This document shows positions 45,052 to 54,456 of a DNA stretch of 64,000 nt, piece after piece (the stretch's first letter is position 1; the number at the start of each line of letters is the position of its first letter). This DNA is from Desmodesmus armatus (Eukaryota > Chlorophyta > Chlorophyceae > Sphaeropleales > Scenedesmaceae), in contig VIIQ02000064.1 in NCBI GenBank assembly GCA_007449985.2, forward strand, positions 1 through 64,000, given 5' to 3'. The notes below the pieces were generated by a model, which worked only from the letters and a program-made list of their open reading frames with translations, did no database searches and had not been told where the DNA came from. Made by a program: the position numbers and the translations under genes.

Positions 45052-48000
45052 GCCGACACTGGGTTGGGCAGAAGTGGCTCTGAGTGACAGCGCCCACTGC
45101 TGCCACCGCAGCCGTCGCTGCCTGCACTCCCAGCTGGCTCTGCAATGCAGTCGCCATCATCACCAACAGAAACAGCAGCATCCCATGCCCCCGCCGCTGC
45201 AGCAGCAGGGGTGTCAGCTGTGGCAGCGGCTGCTGCACCTAGCTGCTCAGCATCTGAGGCAGCCACGGCTGCTGCTGGCAATGCAGCCCAAGGGCGCTTG
45301 GCCGGTGGTGCTGCGCTGCCGCTGCCGTCCTGCAACCTTGCTGCTGCCACAGAACTGTTACATCCCACCCTGCTGCGGCGAGGCTTGGGCGATGCAGAGC
45401 CAGCAGCTGCGTCAGGATCGGCACCTGGAAGGCTGCCCGCTGCTGCTGCTGCTGCTAGCTGCAGGCCCTCAGGTTGTGAGTCAAAGAGTGCCTCCTCATC
45501 CTCAGATACTGCTGCTGCTGCTGCAGCTGGATCCTGCAGCTCTGCCTCCAGCTGCTGCAGCACAGGCTCACTGACCTGCCCAGGGTGCTTCTGCCTGAGC
45601 AGCAGCAGCACACCCTGCAGCCGCTGCCGCACGAGCCCCACCGTGCCTGGGGGATGATACACAGAGACGCTTTCGAGGTATGTGCGCACATGCTGCGGCT
45701 GCAGCACAGCAGAAACAGCCTGCCGCTCATGTGCCTTGCTGGCTGACCCCGCTGCGCCTGCCACCACCCCATCAATAGCCTCGCACTCATCTGGTGACAG
45801 CAGCCTCTTCAAGCCCGAGACTGTCAGCACGGCACGCTCAGGGCTAGCCTTGGTGCAGCACGGCGTGCTGACAATGCTGCGAAGCTGTCCCTCCCTCCTG
45901 CTGCAGCATCGGCTGCTGGCCCGCTGGGTGCCACTGCGGTCCCTGCAAGGCGCACCGTATCGCCCTCCAAGCCGCAGAACCCATCTGAACCCCAGCTGCC
46001 ACTTCCCAGCTGTCCTGCACCGCCGATGCGTCCGCTGCCAGCTGGGCTGTCAGCATCACTGCCAAAGCCATCCCCAGCCCATGCTGCTGCGACTGCTGCT
46101 GCAGCCGCATCAGCCGCAGCAGCTACTGCAGCTAGGTCCTCAGCATCCAAGACCGCGCAATTCGCTGCAGGTGTTGCACGTCTAGCACGCTTGGCCGGTG
46201 GTCCTTTGCTGCTACTGCCGTCCTGCACCCCTGCTGCTGCCAAAGCGGTGCTCTGTTTCACCCTGCTGCGGCGAGGCTTGGGCGACGCAGGGCCACCAGC
46301 CGCCGTGTCAGGACCAGCACCAGCAACTGGGAGGCTGTGTGCTACTGCTGCTGCTGGCTGCTGGTCTGGTTCTGACTGGAAGACGGCATCGTCACCCCCA
46401 GAGGCTGCTGCTGCTTCTGTGGCAGCTGCAGCAGCAGCTTGGTGCTGTGCTGCCTGCTGCAGCACAGCCTTCAGCTGCTGCAGAGCAGCCTTGCTGACCT
46501 GCCCAGGATGCTCCCGCATGAGCAGCAGCCGCACCCGCTGCAGCCGCCGCCGCGCGCGCCTCTGCTTGTCTGGACATTGCAGCCCAGTGAGGTATGAGCT
46601 GACGTGCTGCGGTTGCAGGACAGCAGACACTGACTGCTGCTCACGTGTGGCACAGGTGAACCCGGCTGCTGCTGCCACCCTGTTGACAGCCTTACTAGTA
46701 GCCTTACTAGTAGCCTTACTAGCAGTGCAGGCTGCCTTTGACAGCAGCACCTTCAGTCCTGCAACTGTCAGCACAGTGTCATCAGGGGTGGCACTGGGCG
46801 CTGCTAGGGGTAGTCCCGCAGCACACTGTGCTGATGGTGCTGTGCATTGGTCCCTTCCTCCTGCTGCTGCTGCTGTATCTGCTGGCGGTGCTGCGTGTCT
46901 GCCCAGCCCTCCTGCTGCTGCTGCTACTGCAACTGCTGGTGTTGCTGCGCATCTGTCACTCCCTGTTGCTGCTGCTGTTGCTGCACCTGCTGACGCTGCT
47001 ACGTGTGTGGCCTGCCCTCCTGCTGCTGCTGCTTCTGCTGCTTCTGCTGGCAATGCTGCGCGTCTGTCGCCTCCTCCTGCTGCAGCTGCTGTTGCTGCCG
47101 CTGGCATGGTGACTGCGTGCACTGCGGGGTCTGCAGGGCGTGCTGTGTTGCCGTTCCCACTGCTGAACCCGTCCGCCCCACAGCTTGTCTGTGCTGCACC
47201 GGCGCTGCTTCGACTGGCAGCTGCTAAGCCACCAGCATCATCACCACAAACACCCCCATCCCATGCTGCTGCTGCTGCCGCCCCACAGCCGCTGGCACCC
47301 ACCGTGCGGCGACGAGACGTGAGCAATGCAGCAGTAGACATTCCGGTGGGCCCAACACCAGCACCTGGGAGGGTTCGTGCTGCTGCTGGTGGCTGGAGGT
47401 CTGCATGTTCGGAGGCAAAGGCGACATCATCACCCTCCAAGGCTGCTGCTGCTGCTGCTTCTGCTTCTGCTGCTGCTGCGTCTGCTTCTGCGGCTCCTGC
47501 TGCTGCTGTGGGTGCTGCAGCTGGATCCTGCAGCTCTGCCTCCAGCTGCTGCAGCACATGCTCACCGACCTGCCCAGGGTGCTCCTCCCTGAGCAGTTTC
47601 AGCACGGTTTCAGCCGCCCCCGCACAAGCCTCACCGTTTTTGATGCACAACGCTCAGAGAGGCCTCTGAGGTATGTGGACAGGGGCCGCGGCAGCAGCAC
47701 CTTGCCCACGGGCTGCTGCTCACGTGTCTTCCCGTCAAACCCCGCTGCCTCTGCTACCCCATTGATCGCACTGCGGTGATCCATCGCGCTGCGGTAATCC
47801 ATCCGAGTCAACAGCAACGCCTTCAGAGCCGAGACTGTCAGCACGGCTGCTGCTGGAGTGTCAGGAGTCACTGCGGGCCCTGCACGGCGCGCTGTGTTGC
47901 CCTCACAGCTGCTGAACCCATCAGAACCGCAGCTGCCACATCCCAGCTGTGCTGCTCCGCCACTGCTGCCGCTGTCAGCTGGCCAAGCTGGGTCGTCAGC

Positions 48001-48918
48001 GTCATCATCAAGTGCATTCCCAACCTCTGCTGCTGCGGCGGCGGCGGCGGCAGCACCAGCAGCTGCTGCGGCTGGCTCCTCTGACGCTGCACCTACTGCT
48101 GCTGGTGGTGCACCCCTAGCACGCTTCGCTGCTGCATTGCCGCTGCCGTCCCCCGCCCCCGCTGCAGCTGCTGCTGCCCTGCTGCGCTTGCGCTGGGGCG
48201 CAGCAGGAACAGCTGGCGCAAGAGCATTAGCTGCTGCAGCAGGGCCCGCAGCAGCACCGCGCCGCCTCCCTGCTGCTGCTGCTGCTGCTTGCTGGATTGC
48301 TGCTAGTGCTGAGTCGAACAAGGCATGGAGTGTGGCTAGGTGCTGCCTGCTGCTGCCCTGGCTCTGGTGCAGCTGCTCACACAACAGGAAGTCCCTCACT
48401 CTGTTGAGGTCCTTCATGGCTTGCTCTGGCTTCAAGCGCTTGCTGGCCACCAAATGCTGATAGTCCTGCACCACTAAGTGCAGCTGCTGCACCATGCCTG
48501 CCACTGGCAGCTCACCAGCATCTGCGTCTGCAGCGTGTGCAGCCTGCATATACTGCTGCAGCTTGCCTAGCGCGCTCTCCCTGGTGATACGCCCATTGAG
48601 ACCCGCTGAGGACAGCTTAGCCTGGTGTTGTGCGAAGGTTGTGCTGCCAAAGACTGCAGCAGCAGCTGCTTCTGCAGGACTCTGTGCTGACGGAAAGCTG
48701 TGAGGCCCTGCAGATGGCTCCTGTTGGGCAGCATTTGCAGCTGCTGCCAAGCCTCCTGCAGCCACAGCTGCTGCAGCTGCATTGCTGGTCCCGCCTGGTT
48801 GGGAGTCAGACCTGTGCTGTGCTGCTGGGGGCTGCGCCTGCTGATACATGCCCTCAGGTGCAGCATCACCTTTGGGCCGCTGGCGGGCCTGCTGGGCCTG
48901 CTGCTGCAAGGGCCGCAT
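37303..48918 (-). CDS. gene M: giant alanine-rich module protein, inverted paralogue of gene P
   Basis: It reads from an ATG at 48918 (MRPLQQQAQQARQRPKGD). After a helical region (AMKDLNRVRDFLLCEQLHQ) and NLS-like patches come modules M1, M2 and M3. A polyglutamine tract (44995-45051), an acidic QPTEDFGLS segment and VPTAVHEALAAAGVQDV follow. An intron at 43500-43217 (GTAAGT donor) is phase-consistent. Next come eight 37-44-residue repeats. A second intron, 40976-39706 (GTGAGTAAG donor, phase 2 on both sides), leads to an alanine-rich tail containing LYDHILSQPAISGCVPQC and ELDLDDPAFRAALPRP, ending near 37303. Frame changes occur near 47630, 45840, 42760, 39090, 38620, 38100 and 37560. An in-frame TGA sits at 44876-44874. 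The family is unknown. It may be decayed, or the sequence may contain indels. Confidence 0.5.
40259..40459 (+). CDS. small zinc-finger-like ORF inside a gene M intron
   Basis: The frame contains NVPYQCPLCDSDPPSVVWKY, then MLSHWQQMHPDHQL. Together these form a C-X2-C ... H-X4-H pattern with an aromatic-rich linker like the short zinc fingers often found in transposon-linked or repeated eukaryotic proteins. It ends in TAA, and that stop overlaps a TGTAA (40455-40459). No ATG precedes it and an upstream exon is not evident. It is probably a fragment or the last exon of a small gene antisense to M. Confidence 0.4.
   Translation: MARCPCQYPDMRYKSAQTSTKSAPSTNVPYQCPLCDSDPPSVVWKYRMLSHWQQMHPDHQLTAEEL
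40788..40822 (+). repeat. G-run array (G-quadruplex-type sequence)
   Basis: Seven or more runs of three or more G separated by single T lie in a gene M intron. The template strand for M carries the G runs. Confidence 0.85.
41060..42040 (-). repeat. eight tandem 37-44-residue repeats in gene M
   Basis: Each unit follows the pattern PAAAN-SAGCAEGLAV, a variable stretch, ELQDSAAGAESQPQEAA. Units differ mainly in the length of the alanine stretch. A single conserved Cys per unit (SAGCAE) is replaced by Phe in one. The underlying DNA period is roughly 111-135 bases. Confidence 0.85.
44995..45051 (-). repeat. (CAG)n polyglutamine tract in gene M
   Basis: About 19 pure CTG triplets on the plus strand are read as CAG/glutamine on the minus strand in the gene M frame. 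The equivalent part of gene P has alanine instead. Confidence 0.95.
45535..45832 (-). repeat. P/M module copy M3
   Basis: LTVSGLKRLLSPDECEAIDG, then RQAVSAVLQPQHVRTYLESV, RQRLQGVLLLLR and HPGQVSEPVLQQLEAELQDP. The upstream sequence changes frame by one base near 45840, just before this module. Confidence 0.8.
46459..46776 (-). repeat. P/M module copy M2 (equivalent of P2)
   Basis: VLTVAGLKVLLSKA, a small SKAT direct repeat (three near-identical copies of 15 bp), AVNRVAAAAGF, TREQQSVSAVLQPQHVSSYL, ARRRLQRVRLLL, HPGQVSKAALQQLKAVLQQ. The upstream GLPLAAPSATPDD nearly matches that of P2. Confidence 0.85.
47530..47846 (-). repeat. P/M module copy M1 (frame-broken, equivalent of P1)
   Basis: VLTVSALKALLL, AINGVAEAAGF, TREQQPVGKVLLPRPLSTYL and VRLVRGRLK. 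One frame is then lost (about 47610-47630), and VLKLLREEHPGQVGEHVLQQ follows in the -1 frame. Confidence 0.8.
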
Positions 48919-49967
48919 GCTGATTTGACAGCTGCAGACAGTCAGACAAAGGTGCACAAGCTGGTTTTGAGTTGCTCAATTGGAACAACATTATCTTGCA
49001 AGGGGGTGTGATTGTGATACTGGGGTGTGGTATTCGTGGCACTGACTTGATGCCGATGCAAGGCCTGCAGCACGTCTGCCATGCATTGGCACATGTTGTG
49101 CGCATCAACAGGTACAATCCACTGCAATTGTGCCCAGAACCTCTCTGTACCCACTTCCGCCATATGGCATGCCGTGTGTGCTGAGCTGCTCACCTGCAGC
49201 CTAGGCACGGCCCCAGTACGCCTCAAACTGCATCAAGATCAGTTGCACGATGATGAGCAGACGGCATTGTGAAAGGCTGGCACTGAAGAGAGACCACCCA
49301 CCTGATCGGCCAAGAACACCAACTGGACGTGAACCGCGCTTGCATACATCAGTAGTGTTGCACAGACGGGTTCCGAGCATTCGTTCGGCTCTTATTGCCG
49401 TTATCACACTGACACAATTCATCTGATGATCACCTGTCATCTGTTGTGACCGGCCCAGTTCAATGCATGATACAAGCTCCTTGTCGTTGCTCCCGATTTG
49501 TTGTTTCTGTCCCCAATCTTGTGGAGCAGTGCAGAAGCAGACCTTGCTGACAGCAGTCCTGTCCTAGAACCTGGTCACAGCTGGCGGACGTGTGTACCTA
49601 ACTCCTTACCTGAGTTACAGGTCTCATTGGAACTGATAATCCAGGTAAGCAAGATGTCAAGGCGAGTGCTGTCCCCAATGCACATGGACCGTGTGACATG
49701 GTGGTGTCCCAGTACTCCCCCCCCCTTTCGGTACAGGTTCAGCTTCCTTGCTGTTGTTGATTGATCAGCCCCCTCATGCTGGCAGACACAAACAGCAAGC
49801 CATGATATTGCAAATGCACAAGCAATACCTGCTGACAAGCATCAGCGTGCAAGGCTTGCTGCACAGCAGTGTAACTGCACCACAGCTGCTTGCATTTTCT
49901 GCCTGCCTGCCTGCCGTTCCACCACCCAAAGCCTCAGGCAAATGCTTGTGTGTGCTGCTGCTGGTAC
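48919..49967. other. intergenic between divergent genes
   Basis: It lies between gene M (-) and the LRR-like gene (+). A CAG directly precedes the M start codon (CAG-C-ATG), so an untranslated upstream exon is possible. I see no recognisable coding content, and both promoters should be here. Confidence 0.5.
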
Positions 49968-51894
49968 ATGCACAGGATGACAAAGGAGTCAGCACCATCC
50001 TTGCTGCTGAACCTGCCGGATTCGTGTCTGCTGGCAGTGCTGCACAACACCTACTACGATAACAACTCTTATGACGGTGCCCGCGGCATATTCAGCGCAG
50101 CACGTACACACAGCAGGCTGCACCAGGCAGCTGCCATGGTAGTCATCAACATCAGGGCCCGGTGAGCCAGCAGCAGCAGGTGGGCAGCATGCTGCTGTAC
50201 CTTCACCAATTACGGCCAGCACATACACAGCCTCGACCTCGAGGGACCTTGGAATTACTGCAGCCCTGATGTCAGTATCACCCTGCAGCACCTGCCCCAC
50301 AACACGCTGCAGGGGCTTACCAGCCTGTGCTTCAAACAGTTCCGCCTGCAGCTGCAGCCAGGGGGTGGGTTCCAGGGTGTGCTGAGGGCTGGGGCACCTC
50401 TCAAGCAGCTGCAGCTCTGTGACTGCAAGCTGCTTGACGGGGAGGCAGGCCTGGCAGCAGCACTTCTGCTGCTGCCTGACCTGCAGGACCTTAGCTGTGT
50501 TGAGAGCTTTCATAACAGGTCAAACAGTCAACCTTTTGGCGCCTTTCCACAGTCGCCGGAGTGCTTCCCATGCAGCACCCTGCCGAAGCTGCAGCAGCTG
50601 ACAGCCCTTGAGCTGGCGGGGTATGTGCTGAAGGAGCCTGACGGCCTCCAGCACCTGCAGGGCCTGACACACCTGCAGGAGCTGTGGTTTGACAGCAAGG
50701 CTGCTCCCACCATCGGTGCTGGCATGCTGTCAGGCTTCCTGCAGTTGACACAGCTGCAGTTGACCAGTCCAGGAGACGGAGTGCTGGAGCCAGCTGCCTT
50801 GGCAGGACACACCAAGCTGCCAGGCCTTCGTGTGATGAGCTACCGCATAGCTGGCGGCTCAGCAGCAGTCACACAGCTGCTGTCCCAACTGCAGGACCTG
50901 CAGCAGCTGACCTATCTCAGCCTCGAGGGCAGTTGCGTTAACCGCGCGGACGTTGCACCAGCTGCGGCGTATGCAGCGCTGACAGCCAGCAGCAAGCTAC
51001 ACAAGCTCTGCTTCCTCAGCTACGCCATGCCAGCAGGGGCGTGGCAGCACGTCTTCCCTGCCGGCAGGCAGCTGCCAGACCTCCAGGAGCTCATTGCCTG
51101 CAAGATCACCCACCCGCCAGCCCCAGAAGGCAGCTTGCTGACCACCCCTGCAGCAGCCCCCCAGGCAGCCGCGGTGTCAGCTGCTGTCCTAGCCTGCGGC
51201 GGCTGCTCATACCGGCAGTGCAGAACAGTGCCGAGCTCCTGGCCGCGCTGTTAGTGACGGCCCTCACCGGCTTGCGTCATCTGACATTGGATCCTGAGGA
51301 CAGCCCACTAGAAAAGATGGAGCTGGTGGGCCAGCTGACAGGGTTGGAGCGTTTGGACGTGACAGACCCCAGCGATGACGACAGGCTGATGCTGCAGCTG
51401 ACACAGTTGGGGAAGCTGGAGTACCTGGAGTACTCATGCCCAAACTACGAAGGCCCTGGTAGCACCAAGCCGACCAACTACACCACTGTCGCAGGCTACA
51501 AGGTTGTGCGGCAGGTAAGCCTCCAGTTGCACGGTCAAACACACTGGTTGTCTTGGCATGCACGTAGGCATTGCAAGGTTGAGTGGGCTGCCAGGACTGC
51601 TATGGCACTTTTGCTGATGTAACATACATGCTGGCTTTCCTGGTGGCCAGCATTTGTAGAAATGCATTGTATCAGTCTGCTGCATGCCACATCTAATCCA
51701 ACCTATGCATGGCCTGCCCAAATGTTGTTGCTGTGCAGTGGAAGTGGATTCTTATGGGTGAGGGTCCTGTATGGCGTCAGGTGCTGCAGCATTTACTCGA
51801 CCACAGGGACCCTGAGGCGGCACAGCAGGCGGCTGCAGCCGTTGCAGAGGGACAGCATGCTTCAACAATGGAGTTGCACTTACCTACAAGGTAG
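49968..51894 (+). pseudogene. F-box/leucine-rich-repeat-like gene with frame lesions
   Basis: The start is at ATG 49968 or 49977. An F-box-like LLNLPDSCLLAVL with IFSAARTHSRLHQAAA comes first. An in-frame TGA at 50163-50165 interrupts, then leucine-rich repeats run in the same frame: IHSLDLEG, LQGLTSLCF, LKQLQLCDCKLL, LQQLTALELAGY, LTHLQELWFDS, LTQLQLTSP, LQQLTYLSLEGS. Near 51180 the frame changes and repeats continue (PSLRRLLIPAV, TGLRHLTLDPEDS, TGLERLDVTDP, LGKLEYLEYS) to a GTAAGC donor at 51515. A phase-0 exon at 51739-51894 follows (WKWILMGEGPVWRQVLQHLL) and ends in TAG. Such proteins in green algae are usually substrate adaptors of SCF ubiquitin ligases, but none of that is tested. Two lesions suggest a decaying copy, or sequence errors. 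Confidence 0.6.
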
Positions 51895-53361
51895 GTCAAG
51901 GGCTGTGTACAGGAGGCAAGGGGTGTCCTGGGTTGCACAGGGTCAGGATCACGAGTTTTCTGCTGCAATAATCGCTATGCCGTCAGTGTGGGCAAGGGTC
52001 GCGCCGCCAGTGCTAGATGCTGTGTCTCAAGCAACAGTTGCCGGGGGTTGTCTGTTGTTCAACATGCGCACTACTGCAGCAGCTGCAGCAGTCCCCAGCA
52101 GCGGAACTTGGAGGATACTTGGGCCTACGTTGAGACATTGGCTGCGACAGTGCAACGAAGCTTGCTCCATTTCCCAGAGCTGCTGCTCTGCTGCTGCTGT
52201 GCAGGCCCAGCCTGAGTGTTCTGACGCCAGCTTGGCAGCCGCTTAGTATCACCTCTGCTGTCATAATGGCATGTCATTGCTAATGCCGCTCTTTGTTTGG
52301 TGCTGCTGTCGTTGCTTGCTGCAGGAGGTGATGTTGGTTTGAGCAAGCTGGTTGGGGAGCTGTTCTGACAGTTGGGCTGCTGGGCGGCACAGCAGCGGAC
52401 TGTGAGCTCAAGCGCTTGGGGCCCAGCGACGTGCAGCAGCAGGGATCCCTGTCCGAATGTTTGTGCGTGAGAGCAGCAGCAATTTGAATGCAGTGTATGC
52501 CAGCCTGGCATTGAATGGCACTTGCTCTTGGTATGGGCTTGTGTGCGCTTGTGGTTTAATTGGACAGCTATCAGGGTTTTGGCGCACCTGCCGAGTGGGT
52601 GGTCGGTGGGGCAGGTGCTATCATCCCTTTGTTGCATGGGAGTGCAGGGCAGGCCTTTTGTTGCGAGCATGTCTGCAGCACCTTCCATTCATGCTCATGT
52701 ATTGTACAGGTATATTACCACTGTGAAACAGGATTCATGCAGCAATATTGTGCGCCAGCCTCAGTTGTTGCACCTGGAGCGGGGCTGATGTGCAGGACCT
52801 CTTGAATGGCCTGCTTCCAAAGGCTTGGCCAGCAGTGGTTGTGCCATGCAAGTACAGCAAGCCCAGCTCTTGCTGCTGAGCAAATTTGCTGAAGGCTTGT
52901 GTGGGCTCCTGTAGTTAGTTTGTAGCATGATAGTCGTCTACGGCAGGTAACAAGCAACAGGGGATATGTTGACAGCTTGCCATGCAAGCCAAATGCACTG
53001 AGAGGCCCCTGCACATTGCATCTGCGCCCACGCAGGGCCTGCTGCATCCACTTACTCTCTGAGGTTTGGCCATGCAGCCAAATCTGAGCTCAGGTGGCAA
53101 GGCTTTCCAACCCACACACTCAATGTCACACTCACAACTGCCGCAGCAAACATCCATTCTTTGCCATGTGTTCAGCCTGATCCATTGGCATCGGGGTGGC
53201 TGCACAAAGCAGTTCCTACAAGCTGTGTTGGTGTGAGATGATTGTCAGCAGAGCAGACAGCACAACATCATCCAACACAGCACAGCACCACCGCCCACAC
53301 AGCATTCTGGGGCCTGCTTGTTGGACTTGCCCTCTGTTGAGCAAACACTGGCTGTGAAGGC
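51895..53361. other. non-coding, nothing recognised
   Basis: It contains short frames without motifs. A CAG at 52322-52324 after a pyrimidine-rich stretch could be a splice acceptor, but joining it to the LRR-like gene gives an immediate stop. No repeats stand out. Confidence 0.45.
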
Positions 53362-53603
53362 AAAAAAAAACAGCAGCAGTCATTTGAGAGGGGTGGTCAG
53401 AGGGTTAGCAGCAAGGGGTTTTGAATCAGAAGCAACACATCCGATGTGCAGGCTGCAACAGTTGGAAGCAAGCACACACCCCAAAGCAGACCCTGAACCC
53501 AGCCAGCCTCACATAGCTACACCTGGGGCGGTAATCGAACCCGCCACCTCCCCGCACAGGCAAGCAGCTGGTGCAGGGCGCTCTGAGCCATTTGAGCTAC
53601 CAG
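53362..53603 (-). mobile_element. tRNA-derived SINE-like element
   Basis: On the minus strand the 5' part contains an RNA polymerase III A-box-like TAGCTCAAATGG and a B box GGTTCGATTACC about 45 bases downstream. Flanking ACCTGG and CCAGGT could pair like an acceptor stem. An unrelated body of about 160 bases follows and ends in nine T (53370-53362), a pol III terminator. The anticodon arm does not fold canonically, so it is not read as a working tRNA. No target-site duplication was found. Confidence 0.6.
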
Positions 53604-53751
53604 GTTGACGTGAGCCTCGGGCACTGCCCTCATTGGCCACGGGTGTACGCCTCAGGCAACTCCCCCCGGAGCTGCCTTCACAGGCAGAGTATGATGCAGT
53701 GAACAAGGACAGCCAGCACGCATGCAACTCAGGATGCCCAACAAGCTTGAT

Positions 53752-54456
53752 GGATGTCACCAAAGGTAGACCTTTGCCACATGTGGTACACAGGGCGGGG
53801 TAACTGAATTTAGACAGGCCCGCGAGCCTGATATCAGCCCCACAACACCTGGTCTCCTTTCCCTGCTTACCCATTAGGGCGGACAATGCACGGCAAAAGG
53901 CAGCACCACTCAAGTCCCACACCAGCAACCGCGGAACAGCGCAGCTGAACTGAGGTGCTGGCAGACTGCCGGGCTGCCAAGGCAGGACACCGGCAGCTGG
54001 CGATACACGAGCGCAAGCCTGAACGGGTCCAGGCTTGTGAAACGCTACGTGCGTGCATGTGGGCACGGGTGCACAGGGTAGTCACGACCGCGATGGCGTC
54101 TGTAGAGAAGAATGATAAACCAGGATGTCACCAGGGGTAGACCTTTGCCACATGTGGTACACAGGGCGGGGTCGCTGAATTTACACAGGCCCGGAAGCCT
54201 AGGATCAGCGCCCACAGCACCTGGCCTCCTTTCCCTGCTTACCAACCAGGGAGGACAATGCACGGCAAAAGGCAGCACCACTCGAGTCCCACACCAGAAG
54301 CCGCCGAACAGCCGCCGAAGCTAACTGAACAGAGGTCCTGGCAGACTGCCGGGGTGCACAAGGCACACCACCGGCAGCTGGCGATACACGGCGCAAGCCT
54401 GGACGGATCCAGCCTTGTGAAACGCTACGTGCGTGCAGTGGGCACGGGTGCACAGA
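53752..54456 (+). repeat. imperfect tandem duplication, offset 371 bp
   Basis: Copies at 53752-54076 and 54123-54456 share blocks such as GTAGACCTTTGCCACATGTG, GGACAATGCACGGCAAAAGG and GAAACGCTACGTGCGTGCA. They differ by scattered substitutions and short indels and have no clear coding function. Confidence 0.85.

Noticed and set aside
46026..47669. 547-codon plus-strand frame opposite gene M
   Set aside because: It is a Cys/Ala/Ser-rich shadow of the minus-strand modules, and it is the minus strand that matches gene P.
52325..52370. additional 3' exon of the LRR-like gene
   Set aside because: Splicing from 51890 to this acceptor gives an immediate stop. The unspliced TAG at 51892-51894 is simpler.
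53522..53603. functional tRNA gene
   Set aside because: A and B boxes and an acceptor-like stem are present, but there is no canonical anticodon arm and the T arm does not pair normally. A SINE head fits better.
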